Shown piece after piece: positions 45,140 to 55,266 of a stretch of 64,000 nucleotides of DNA (the first letter of the stretch is position 1; every line of letters starts with the position of its first letter). The stretch spans positions 6,300,047 through 6,364,046 of the forward strand of contig NC_063050.1 in assembly GCF_018812025.1 (NCBI RefSeq), written 5' to 3'. This stretch comes from Megalobrama amblycephala. Taxonomy: Eukaryota; Chordata; Actinopteri; Cypriniformes; Xenocyprididae. A program made the translations under genes and the position numbers. Below the pieces are notes generated by a model. It was not told where the DNA came from. It ran no database searches and saw only the letters and a program-made list of their open reading frames with translations.

Positions 45140-45510
45140 GCCTTCTAGATAAAGGGAAAGGAAAGGATCATAAGGACACAGAAATAGTGCTAATGACATA
45201 GAAGTGACACAACTTACCCAACATTAGTGTAAAGTATGTTGTCACCGGGGAATTTGAATTAATAATAAATAAAATATTATATTTGTCTTATTTTACAGCA
45301 CATTATTCAGAATATCTACCATTTAGAATATTTACATGCAGTGAAATATACAAAATCCCCAAATTATGTAAAACAACAAAAAGTAAAAAAAAATAAATAA
45401 ATAAAAAAAATGCAGTTCAAACATTGTGTGTTTGCAGAGGAATATAATCACATGAAAAAGAGCTGGATTCTATTTGCCACAACTATCCTTTTTGTAAAAT
45501 TCTACATTTC
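45140..45510. repeat. Unit-2 copy of the duplicated flank
   Basis: It matches 27820-28190 (for example GGAAAGGATCATAAGGACAC and GAAAAAGAGCTGGATTC). The shared blocks mark the period of the tandem duplication. Confidence 0.7.
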
Positions 45511-45861
45511 ATAATTTATATACAAAAATGTACATCAGCAATTCACCAACAAGTACAAATACACAGTTAGACTAATATAAAACTAGCAATAAATTTGCTT
45601 TGACACTGAACTCGTTTTACCTTCCCTGTAGAACATTTACTTAGATGTGCAAAAACTTTTAAAACATTTGTAACGCAACTATAAATGAGTATTTTGAAAG
45701 AAGTAATGTATATTATGGTAACTTCTGGCTGAGCTCTGGGGTGGTGAGGACATCACCGGCATAACGGTGAGTAATATATGGTCTTTACAATCATTTATAT
45801 TGTTCAGAAACGATGATGAAGATGAAGATACTAGATGGGAAAGGGTATGAGATGGAACTAC

Positions 45862-45974
45862 CTCACTGAAGTCAATCAGCCAGTCCTCATCCTCCGTTGT
45901 AGTGACTCCCTTCTCTGTTGATGTCGCTGGCTCGCACCCCAGGTCAGACTTGCAGTAGGGCTGCACATCAAGGG
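45862..45974 (-). other. Orphan exon-like segment
   Basis: The minus strand has a good acceptor (TGTTTGGTTTCAG) above 45974 and a GTAGTT donor below 45862. Between them is an open 113-nt segment reading DVQPYCKSDLGCEPATSTEK, then TEDEDWLIDFSE. The acidic end and splice sites suggest a real exon or its relic, but I do not recognise the protein. It lies just downstream of FIIND/CARD copy 3. Confidence 0.35.
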
Positions 45975-46239
45975 CTGAAACCAAACAGGAACATATATAC
46001 ACAAAGGGAGATTAAGTAATGATGTGCAGCTGTGATGGTGGTTAGTGTCCATGGTGACTGATGACTGGCGGGAACTCAGAACAAATGAGCACATGTGACA
46101 AGAGAGAACCAAAACAAACAGAACATGAAGGTGACTGTGACAATCATCACTAGAGAAGCTTTGGGTTTGTCAGATGTTGCTGTTTTAGATCCATTTAAAA
46201 AGATGCTCCTCGAGCTCAAAGTGTGAATCAGACCAATGT

Positions 46240-47367
46240 TCAGAAGTGGTAAAGCTTCTCTTCCTGAAGAACTGAGATGAATTTAGCTTTCACATCATCT
46301 CTGTGCTTGCGTATAATGTCACAGATCTTTCTCATGCTCTCCTGACTGGTTAAACTCTGTGTGATTTCTGAATATTGTTCCTAATGAATTAGTTGTTGCT
46401 GACACAGTTTATCTGCAATGATCTGGACATTTGTAACCCCCTGAATGAGATCTGGCCAATGATTATCAAAATATCTTACTTTATCTGCTTCACTATTCAG
46501 ACGTGGCTCGTCTCTCTTAGGATGAATCAGATCAAGTTCATCTTTCAAAATTGTTGCAGTCCAGACCTCCTCCTTATCCTCCTTTCTAATAAGAGTCATT
46601 AGGAGATCATTCTCCAGACGTGTCGTGATCTTGAAGTAGTTTGGGGGAGTTTCTCTTCTGAGTGTGATCCCTTCTTTGGGATGGATAGTCAAGGCACCAT
46701 GAACGTCAAGAATGTGTGGCGTTTTCATCCGAAATGGCCTGTCAGGTCTGGGATGCGGGATTGGACAACTTGACTTTTCATTCTTCTCAATTTTTTCTTT
46801 TGCACAATCATCAACTGGAAAAAAGTAGACATGTAGAATGAGAGGAGCTTTAGAACGCATGTAGAGAAGAAGATCACAGTGTTCATCCACTTGCATTATC
46901 CAACTTATTATTAATGTTTTAAGAGAGAAGGATGGTTGGACAATCTTGGCATGGAATCGGGTCAACTGCACAGGTTCTGTGGTTATTCCCTCGTCTTTTA
47001 CGCTTAGGACTTTCACAGCATCTTTGAGAGAGGAGTCAGACTCTCCTAAACAGGCGTAATGGGGCAGATGAACTTCCTCCAGTTTCCCTGAGATCACAGT
47101 CACGTCAATCACTGGACCGATCCGGTTGCACTGCAGCCTCTCCAGCTCTGTGTTGAGGAAGTGTCCGTCTACGGTACAGTACTGAAGGGTGACGTCGCAG
47201 TCACAGACCCATCGCATTCTGGTCCTGACACACTCGTTCACACTCCTTCATCTGTACAGGCCGACGGCTCAATCTGAACCCACTGATCAGAATCAGCTAT
47301 ATGGACACAAGACTGACAGTTCAGCAGTGGGTGAATATTGAGCCCAGAAAGTTTGGGGTCAGAGAAC
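46240..47367 (-). pseudogene. FIIND-CARD exon, gene copy 3 (broken)
   Basis: The acceptor and exon start (47367) match the other copies. After ACTDEG a net loss of 31 nt against copy 1 shifts the frame. The rest of ZU5, the SF|S site, UPA and the first CARD helices are then open in the other frame to 46381. An in-frame TAG at 46381-46383 cuts the CARD after QQQLIH. The remaining CARD (EQYSEITQSLTSQESMRK and onward) is open to TGA at 46240-46242, so this copy best shows the full ancestral CARD length. The position aligned with the catalytic His is Ser. The SPRY exon belonging to it is only a stub at 55117. Confidence 0.85.
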
Positions 47368-47439
47368 CTGTGAAGAACCAGAAGAAGGAGGAATGAAAGA
47401 GTGGGATGGTTTTTATGCACAAACAAGGTACAAAATCAA

Positions 47440-47770
47440 TTCTCATAAATAAAACTCAATGGTTGGCCAGTGACTTTAACTATGTCAGTTACCATGAACT
47501 AACAATGAAAAGCACTAAAGTATTTATTATATATCTCAGTTAAATGTTAATTTCAATGTTTATTAAATCACTATTAAAATAATTAAAATCAGTTGTATCT
47601 GTCAATATTGTTTAATGGAACTGAACTAATATGAACTAAGAATGCACAGTTGAATTTTTATTACCTAACATAAACAAAGATTAATAACACAACATATGTA
47701 TTGCTCATTGTTAGATAATGCATTAATGAATGTTAACTAATGGGACTTTATTGTAAAGTGTTACTACCAA
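47440..47770. repeat. Shared intronic dispersed repeat, copy 3
   Basis: A relative of 5570-5880 and 31240-31520 at the same intronic position. Confidence 0.5.
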
Positions 47771-48157
47771 CTCAAAATCAACAACATACAAACAGTCTAC
47801 TATAAAAAACCTAAAGAGTAAATCTGTCACATCTGTCAGGTATTATATTTTCAACTATTTTCTTTCAGAATTTGCAGTTAAATTTCACAAATAATTACAA
47901 AAATGGCAAGTAACTGAATTAAATGCGAAATTTTGAGGTGGAAAGACTGAAATAATATTTCTTCTACAACATACTTCAATAATCTTTAAAAACTATTTTT
48001 AGAGTGTTGAATATCTGTTGTTGTTTTCAGCCAGAACTTTATATTTTGACATTTACAGTCCAACTATAACTGCTATGAAATTATTCTGAAAGTGTTGTAC
48101 TTAGAAGAGTCTTTCTTTAGGAAGAAGCCTCCCCATTCCCTCCTTCAGATAATGAGA

Positions 48158-48373
48158 GTTCCCATTCAGTCGGTCACGTTCGACGTACGTCGGACAGACC
48201 GACGAATAGGAATCTCGCTAGAGAGGCCAATCTACTTCGAGTGTAACTAAACGAGCCAATGCACATTGGCACATTGGCATGCAATCATATGCATCAGCTG
48301 CTTGCCTCGCAGCGCGGGTATATAATGAGCAGCAGGTGCGTTGCATCTTCAGCTTTTCGCTTCGGAGCCGAAC
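48158..48373 (+). repeat. Left inverted terminal repeat of the DIRS element
   Basis: From GTTCCCATTCAGTCGGTCAC, including GCGGGTATATAATGAGCAGC (a TATA-type promoter). It differs from the right copy by an 8-bp duplication (ACATTGGC) and a few bases. Confidence 0.88.
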
Positions 48374-49317
48374 GGTGTTTGTTCCTGTTCTCTGCAAGCA
48401 AGTGTCTGCTAGAAGACGAGTCAAGCTTTTTGGTTGAACTTCTCTTTTTTTCCGAAGTGCGGGCGAACAGCACAGCAGCGGGGTTGAAGTCCTCTCTTTT
48501 TCTGTTTTTGTTTCGTTTGCCGTTTTTGAGCAAATAGCTGTTTTGACAGCGTCAGAAGGCTGTTCTCACGGCCGGTACGGTGCGCTTTTGAGCGCTGAAA
48601 AGCCGTTTTTACGGCTGGTAAGAGTGAGCGCCTTCAAAGAAAGAGAGAGAGCACACGACAGGCTACACACAATCCCTGTCTGTGTTGCGGCGGCCGTTCC
48701 CCTGCGTGCTTCAGCACTTTTAAAAGAGTAAAGTCCCTGAAAGAGCTTACACAAGTAGATTCGCGTCTTTTTAAAGATGACATCCTACTTGTGTTTCTGG
48801 ATGCGGTCGTATGCGTTCTCACTGACGGCCACGATCACTGTTTCGCATGTCTGGGCGCGTGTTGAAACGATGTTCGTGGGTGTTTCATGTTTTCATATGA
48901 GAACATGATCACGTCGACACGCCGGTCGTGACTCTTCTTTCTCCGGGAAGCTTGAGTCCCCTCTGTTGAGGTCAGCGAGAGCAAACCTCTCGCTCCTCTG
49001 CATGTCGTGTGCCGTCGAGCTGCCGGGCTGCAGCGCAGGTTGTCACGGCAACCCAGCGCTCGCTCGGCGCTCTAGATGCGCGGTTCCCTTGCATAATCTC
49101 CATTGTAGCGCCCTCTCTGGTGCACCAGAAGAGGTCTACTTTGCTGATATGGCTTGGGTGACATGAGGTTGATGGGTTCTTTCGGGGAACCAACCCCCTA
49201 GGGCCCCTCCCTCTCTAGCGCATTGCAAGCTGTGCAGTTTCTGGATTGGATTGCTGGTCCTTCTCATAAGGGAACCTAGCATTTCATTCAGAGCTCCAGC
49301 TGAGGGACAGATGTCGA

Positions 49318-50700
49318 TTGCAGCATCGGAGAGAGTGCTGTTATGCTCTGGAAATGAGGGTGACGCTGCCCACTGTAATGGTGTGTGCTTATGCTGACTC
49401 AGATTCGGAGTTTACAGCCATGCTTTCCTGGGTCTTCCAGATGTGCATGGAAAACTTGGCAGTATGGGGGTATGTTGGTGCCATAAATATGGAATGCCAA
49501 AATCTGCATAAGTTTTTCCTCTCTCGCTACCCTCTGGGATGGGGTGGCTGTACACAGACCACACCCACCCTGCATGTGAGGCCAAGGCACTCTTTTTGCA
49601 TGAGGGTAGTTCTGTGCTGGGGTTGAGCTGCGCTTGTTGACTAACCGTGATCAAAGTCACGGCGCAGGCCCTCAGCCAGACGATGTCCACCTCAGTGGTC
49701 CAGAAGTACCCCCTGGCTTACCTTGTGAGGTGCAAGAGGTTGTCAAGCTAAATGCTTTCTCAATGCTCCCATCTTACGAGGTGGCCTTTTCGGTGACACT
49801 GTCGAGGACTGAGCCCAGCGGTTCTCCTCAGTTAGTAGCGGATCGGGGAGCTTCCCATGACAAACCATTGAGTTCCTCTTGGGCCGCCCCTCGGTCTGCT
49901 CGTCGCCAAGGGTGTTGTCCCCTGCAAAAAAAAAAAAAAAAAAAAGTCCGGCCCAGCAGGCTCTGCTGTGTCCATTGCGGGGAGATGACGCCTCCTGTCT
50001 CGCTGTTAAGTGCTTGGTGAGAATCACCCCTGAGACGGGCGACCCAGAGATGGGTGGGGCTGCTCTTCCACCCCTGGAGGAGGGCCGGGTGGTAAATCCT
50101 TTTATCGGGTTTGTTTCTGTTCCGCCACTGACCCAAGAGGCAGCAGTACCCAAAATTAAAAGAGCAGTTCCTCCATTTCCAGGTCTGAAGAGGGTTTGGA
50201 GAGCAGTGGGAGGAGAAAAACCTCACCACTCTCATCCCCCTCTTCTGTCGCCAGCAGACAGCAGCGAGCAGCGGGCAGCCAAAGCCTCGACTGCTCCCTC
50301 TGTCCATCCGTGGAACCAGGTAAGTGTTGCCTAGCACACTGTGACGCCGCTTCGGTCCGCCTCACAAAGAGAGCCCCCCGAGCCGCGTCCCTGTGTTCCA
50401 CCTCGCTGCCCCGCTGCGGGTACGCCGGTGGTCCCTTTGGTCCCGCTTGTACGGTCTCTGCGAGCCTGGTTAGCGCTCCCCAGTCCGTCTCGCTGGCTCA
50501 TTCAGACCTTCAGGCTCGGCTATGCGATTCAGTTCGCCCGGCATCCCCCAAGTTCAGGGACGTCCTCTTCACTACAGTGAAAGTTGTCGTTGCCCCTGTC
50601 TTGCGTGCGGAGATCGCTGTCCTACTGGCGGAGGACGCGATAGAGCCGGTCCCTCCAGCCGATTTGAGGTCGGGTTCTACAGCCCCTACTTCATTGTACC
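49318..50700 (+). pseudogene. gag-like and RT-leader region of the DIRS element, frame breaks
   Basis: Open pieces in three frames carry no strong domain, as is usual for DIRS Gag. A run of 20 A residues (49926-49945) lies inside it, encoding poly-Lys in each frame. The frame open at 50196-50747 ends with LRAEIAVLLAEDAIEPVPPA, which leads naturally into the RT, but a one-base loss near 50675 separates it from the RT frame. Confidence 0.55.
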
Positions 50701-52285
50701 CAAGAAAAGCGGCGGGTTACGACCGATCTTGGACCTGCGAGTTTTGAATCGGAGCCTCCACAAGCTACCGTTCAAAATGCTCACGCAGAAACGCATTTTC
50801 GAGTGCATCCGTCCCCGAGATTGGTTTGCAGCGATCGACCTGAAGGACGCGTACTTCCATGTTTCGATTCTTCCGCGACACAGGCCATTCCTGAGATTCG
50901 CGTTCGAAGGTCGAGCATATCAGTACAGAGTCCTACCCTTCGGGCTGGCCCTGTCTCCCCGCGTCTTCACGAAAGTCGTGGAGGGAGCCCTTGTTCCCAT
51001 GAGAGAACAGGGTGTTCGCATTCTCAACTATCTAGACGACTGGCTCATTCTAACACAGTCTCGGGATCAGTTGTGCGAACACAGGGACTTGGTGCTCAGT
51101 CACCTCAGCCAGTTGGGGCTTCGGGTCAACTGGGAAAAGAGCAAACTCGCCCCAGTGCAGAGGATCTCTTTTCTCGGTATGGAGTTGGATTCGGTCGAAC
51201 AGATAGCACGCCTCACAGAGGAACGTGCTCGGTCGGTGTTGAACTGCCTGAATACGTTCAACGGCAGGACAGCGGGTCCACTGAAGTTTTTTCAGAGGCT
51301 CCTGGGGCATATGGCGGCTGCAGCGGCTGTAACACCGCTCGGTCTGCTTCATATGAGACCGCTTCAGCACTGGCTTCACGGCCGAGTCCCGAGATGGGCG
51401 TGGCAACGCGGCACGTTCCGGGTGCCAATCACTCAGGAGTGCCGCCGAACCTTCAGTCCGTGGTCGGACCCTTTGTTTCTCCGGGCAGGAGTGCCCCTAG
51501 AACAAGTGTCCCGGCATGCTGTGATTTTCACAGATGCTTCTGCCACCGGCTGGGGTGCCACGTACAACGGGCATGCAGTCTCAGGGGTTTGGACGGGACC
51601 CCATCTGCATTGGCACATCAATTGCCTCGAGTTGCTGGCAGTACGCCTTGCTCTGAGCCGCCTCAAAGGCCTGCTTCGGGGCAAGCATGTACTGGTCCGT
51701 TCGGACAACACTGCGACCGTTGCGTACATCAACCGTCAAGGTGGTCTACGCTCCCGTCGCATGTCGCAACTCGCCCGCCATCTCCTCCTGTGGAGTCGGA
51801 AGCTTCTGAGGTCGCTTCGCGCCATTCATGTTCCCGGTGTGCTAAACCGTGTGGCCGACGAGCTATCACGAGCTGCGCTGCCAGGAGAGTGGCGACTCCA
51901 CCCCCAGGTGGTTCAGCTGATCTGGAGAGAATTCGGAGAGGCTCAGGTAGACCTGTTTGCCTCACCAGAAACCTCCCACTGCCAGTTGTTTTACTCTCTG
52001 ACCGAGGGGTCACTCAGGACAGATGCACTGGCTCACAGCTGGCCCCGGGGCCTGCGCAAATATGCGTTTCCCCCAGTGAGCCTACTTGCACAGACCCTGT
52101 GCAAAGTCAGGGAGGACGAGGAGCAGGTCTTGTTAGTTGCGCCTTACTGGCCCAACCGGACCTGGTTCCCAGAACTCTCACTCCTCGCGACAGCCCCTCC
52201 CTGGCCCATCCCTCTGAGGAAGGACCTCCTTTCTCAGAGACGGGGCACTCTTTGGCACCCGCGTCCAGACCTCCGGAGGTTCTAG
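50522..52285 (+). CDS. Reverse transcriptase-RNase H of the DIRS element
   Basis: RT motifs are FYSPYFIVPKKSGGLRPILD, AIDLKDAYFHV and the catalytic NYLDDWLIL (near 51030). RNase H follows with IFTDASATGWGA, INCLELLAVRLAL, VRSDNTATVAYI and NRVADELSR, giving the D-E-D-D set. The last ~130 residues (VDLFASPETSHC, LLVAPYWPNRTW) match the methyltransferase-like segment seen in DIRS elements. The first ~50 codons are probably not the natural N-terminus, because the RT leader is in another frame. The stop is at 52283-52285. Confidence 0.88.
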   Translation: MRFSSPGIPQVQGRPLHYSESCRCPCLACGDRCPTGGGRDRAGPSSRFEVGFYSPYFIVPKKSGGLRPILDLRVLNRSLHKLPFKMLTQKRIFECIRPRDWFAAIDLKDAYFHVSILPRHRPFLRFAFEGRAYQYRVLPFGLALSPRVFTKVVEGALVPMREQGVRILNYLDDWLILTQSRDQLCEHRDLVLSHLSQLGLRVNWEKSKLAPVQRISFLGMELDSVEQIARLTEERARSVLNCLNTFNGRTAGPLKFFQRLLGHMAAAAAVTPLGLLHMRPLQHWLHGRVPRWAWQRGTFRVPITQECRRTFSPWSDPLFLRAGVPLEQVSRHAVIFTDASATGWGATYNGHAVSGVWTGPHLHWHINCLELLAVRLALSRLKGLLRGKHVLVRSDNTATVAYINRQGGLRSRRMSQLARHLLLWSRKLLRSLRAIHVPGVLNRVADELSRAALPGEWRLHPQVVQLIWREFGEAQVDLFASPETSHCQLFYSLTEGSLRTDALAHSWPRGLRKYAFPPVSLLAQTLCKVREDEEQVLLVAPYWPNRTWFPELSLLATAPPWPIPLRKDLLSQRRGTLWHPRPDLRRF

Positions 52286-53304
52286 GTGACTTACCCCCTG
52301 AGGTACTTAACACCATCACTTCGGCACGTGCACTGTCTACGAGACGTGCTTACGCCTCGAAGTGGAACCTGTTCGTCGAGTGGTGCTCTTCTCGCCGAGA
52401 AGACCCCCGAAGATGCTCGATTGGAGTCGTGCTTTCCTTCTTGCAGCAGGGGTTGGAGCGTAGGCTGTCCCCCTCCACCCTCAAAGTCCATACTGCTGCT
52501 ATCTCCGCTTACCACGACCACATAGATGGCAAATCTGTTGGTCAGCACGACCTGGTCATCAGGTTCCTTAGGGGGGCGAGACGGTTAAATCCTCCTCGTC
52601 CCCCCTCCATACCCTCTTGGGACCTCACTCTGGTGCTGAGAGCACTCCAGATTGCTCCCTTTGAACCTTTGCTGTCAGCAGACTTAAAGATTCTGTCTAT
52701 GAAGACTTTGCTGCTGGTGGCATTGGCTTCTATCAAGAGGGTAGGGGACCTGCAGTCATTTTCGGTCGACGAATCGTGCCTGGAGTTCGGGCCGGGTGAC
52801 AGCCACGTGGTACTGAGACCCCGGCCTGGCTATGTGCCCAAGGTTCCTACCACTCCCTTCAGGGACCAGGTGGTGAGCCTGCAAGCGCTGCCCTCGGAGG
52901 AGGCAGACCCAGCCCTGGCTTTGCTCTGTCCAGTTCGCGCCTTGCGACTGTACATAGACAGAACTCGAAGCTTCAGGACCTCAGACCAGCTCTTGTCTGT
53001 TACGGAGGCCAGCAGAAGGGAAAGGCTGTCTCCAAGCAAGAGGATGGCCCACTGGATAGTGGATGCCATCGCCCTGGCTTATCAAGCTCAGGGCGTGCCC
53101 TGCCTGCTCAGGTTGCATGCTCACTCCACGAGAGGTGTAGCATCCTCCTGGGCGCTGGCTCATGGCGCCTCGCTAACAGACATTTGTAGAGCTGCGGGCT
53201 GGGCGACACCTAACACGTTCGCTAGATACTATAGCCTTCGTGTCGAGCCGGTCTCCTCCCGTGTTCTCGCCTCAGGTCAGAGGCACAGAGAGGCCCCAGC
53301 TTAG
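52240..53304 (+). CDS. Tyrosine recombinase of the DIRS element
   Basis: This frame overlaps the RT ORF (it is open from 50803) and carries a phage-integrase-type recombinase. Its N-terminal SAM-like domain has STRRAYASKWNLFVEWC. The catalytic residues are Arg in ASIKRVGDLQ, His and Arg in HAHSTRGVASSW, and Tyr in NTFARYYSLR near the end. It inserts the circular cDNA without target duplication. No ATG opens the domain in this frame, so minus-1 frameshift from the RT frame or an unseen start is needed. My start is approximate. Confidence 0.85.
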   Translation, partial: TGHSLAPASRPPEVLGDLPPEVLNTITSARALSTRRAYASKWNLFVEWCSSRREDPRRCSIGVVLSFLQQGLERRLSPSTLKVHTAAISAYHDHIDGKSVGQHDLVIRFLRGARRLNPPRPPSIPSWDLTLVLRALQIAPFEPLLSADLKILSMKTLLLVALASIKRVGDLQSFSVDESCLEFGPGDSHVVLRPRPGYVPKVPTTPFRDQVVSLQALPSEEADPALALLCPVRALRLYIDRTRSFRTSDQLLSVTEASRRERLSPSKRMAHWIVDAIALAYQAQGVPCLLRLHAHSTRGVASSWALAHGASLTDICRAAGWATPNTFARYYSLRVEPVSSRVLASGQRHREAPA

Positions 53305-53849
53305 TGTCGGCTTGCTGCGCTACATGCACGTTCTATTCTCCAGAGAGTCCCTTCGGGCAGACCCTGTTGAGTCCTCCGGTTACCCCTCGGCAGCCGACGT
53401 GGCGGAGCGTCTGGCGCCAGGCCTATACTCCGTTGTATCCTTGAGAACCGGATTTAGGCTGGGTTCCATATGTGTGACCCTACGGGGATCCCATATGGGT
53501 TTTTCCACGGTTGCTCCTAAACGAAGCCCGTGTCTTTCCCTCTGGGAGAACCCATCTCTCACCGAGTGGAGTCACCCCAGTTCTTCCATATGTTGTACAA
53601 CCTACAAGGTTAGTCCATATGTACTTATCCATATAACTCCTTCGGGGAAGGATATGGCTTCCGCAGCGTTCCTTATCTGATGTAAGGCTACGCTTCCCAG
53701 TGTTATCCAATTGTCTCACTGAATGGGTTTTGGGAACAACAGTGATCGACCCTCTCTGTGTGAGCTCGGTCCCACCGTCCTTAGGCAAGGGGGTTCAGGT
53801 GGCTCACAACAGAGCGCTGGAAGAGGGCAGCTCCTGTGGCGCTTTGGTA

Positions 53850-53964
53850 GGGATTCCTATTCGTCGGTCTGTCCGACGTACGTCGAACGTGACCGACTGA
53901 ATGGGAACGTCTCGGTTACAAAGGTAACCCTCGTTCCCTGAAGGAGGGAACGGAGACGTACGTC
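53850..53964 (+). repeat. Internal complementary region of the DIRS element
   Basis: The left half is the reverse complement of the left terminus (CGTGACCGACTGAATGGGAA). The right half is the reverse complement of the right outer end (CTCGGTTACAAAGGTAACCC). In DIRS replication this bridges the two ends to form a circle. Confidence 0.88.
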
Positions 53965-54006
53965 CCGTCGCCACAGGCGTTGTCCTGCTGATGCTGCCGC
54001 CTGCTG

Positions 54007-54240
54007 GGTTCGGCTCCTCAGCGAAAACCTGAAGATGCAACGCACCTGCTGCTCATTATATACCCGCGCTGCGAGGCAAGCAGCTGATGCATATGATTGC
54101 ATGCCAATGTGCATTGGCTCGTTTAGTTACACTCGAAGTAGATTGGCCTCTCTAGCGAGATTCCTATTCGTCGGTCTGTCCGACGTACGTCTCCGTTCCC
54201 TCCTTCAGGGAACGAGGGTTACCTTTGTAACCGAGACGTT
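54007..54240 (-). repeat. Right inverted terminal repeat and outer end of the DIRS element
   Basis: 54007-54190 is the reverse complement of the left repeat. 54191-54240 is unique to this end and is mirrored only in the internal complementary region. Confidence 0.88.
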
Positions 54241-55116
54241 ACCATACATAACCAAGACATTTTTGCTCAAAACTTATTAAAATGAAAAATAATTGGATTG
54301 TAGTACCTGCACAGGAGAGAATTGGTGTTGTTACCAAACAAAGGGGAAAATATATATTTATTGTAGTGCTTTCAGCATTAACACGTTAATGCATTCAACT
54401 TTTTTTTCACTTTAATGCGTTCTTTAACGCAATTAATGCAGCATCCATTTTTTGTCATCCTTTGGCTAGTGTTACATTATATGATCATGTTCTTAGTCAT
54501 GCAAATGCTTTTAAACCAAAAGAGGTGGTTAATATGAGATGTATGGGTTTATGTGAGGATTATTTTAAATTAAAAGTTATTTTATTTTTTGAAGACTAAT
54601 AAATATATAAAAAAAAAAATGATAGCTTTCAATTATACTTTATGGTTGTGTGGCTATAATTAATGTTTAAAATTGGGTGGGAAAATCATTTTCATTGAGA
54701 CATCAGTAACTGTATTGGTATAAGTGAAACTGGCCTTCATTCATAAAGAGATGCCATTAAACAAGTATTTAATATATACTGTCTTTATGTTGTTTCTTCA
54801 TTAATTTGGAGAGTAACTGTGAAAATATGACATTATAAAATTTATTTAAAGCTTATAAAAACGTAAGCAACTTTTAATTGCAATTAAACACGATTAAGCA
54901 TCTAGTTCTTTTTATTCATCGATTGACAGCACTAATGTATTGGTAAAAGCATTTGTTATTGCCGAAAATATGTTGAAAATTATGGGTATATCGGGTAACA
55001 GCAAAAATCCAAAATAGTGCACCCCTAGTGTTTAGTGATGAATGAAGAACAGAGGATTGAACTATTAATCACAGTCTGGAAAAATCCTTCACTAAGACAC
55101 AGTATATTTCACTCAC
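54241..55116. other. Intron remnant of gene copy 3
   Basis: AT-rich, with host-like intron pieces such as AGTGTTTAGTGATGAATGAA (also at 11461 and 32331). Inside, around 54360-54960, is an inserted AT-rich segment that I could not name. Confidence 0.5.
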
Positions 55117-55266
55117 CCGGTTGTGTGTGTATCAGTATTGTTTCTCACAGGAGGCTGTTTAATGTCACACAGAGACACTGAGGAATCATAAAAATAAACC
55201 CCAAATCCAGCATAGAGGGGTTCAGTGAATGTGGTGTTGAGTGTGTGTAAGTGTGTGAGTGTGTCT
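55117..55266 (-). pseudogene. SPRY exon stub of gene copy 3
   Basis: Only the last ~150 bp of the B30.2 exon remain, with the donor GTGAGT at its end. The rest is replaced by TTAA-element sequence that starts in the middle of that element. Together with the damage at 46240-47367, copy 3 is a pseudogene. Confidence 0.85.

Larger units (their letters stand above)
48158..54240 (+). mobile_element. DIRS-type tyrosine-recombinase retrotransposon
   Basis: It has inverted terminal repeats (left about 48183-48373, right about 54007-54190), unmatched outer ends, and an internal complementary region near the right end that joins the complements of both termini. The coding order is gag-like, RT, RNase H, a methyltransferase-like segment and a tyrosine recombinase. 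There is no target duplication, as expected for recombinase-mediated insertion. It lies in the SPRY-to-FIIND intron of gene copy 3. Confidence 0.93.

Noticed and set aside
49743..50337. Antisense frames across the DIRS gag region with poly-Phe.
   Set aside because: The Phe run is the complement of the A20 tract. No start, domain or splice evidence supports a minus-strand gene.
50803..52240. The long frame preceding the DIRS recombinase as a separate protein.
   Set aside because: It overlaps the RT/RNase H frame, is Ser/Pro/Arg-rich with no recognisable motif, and is best explained as the shadow of a GC-rich coding frame.
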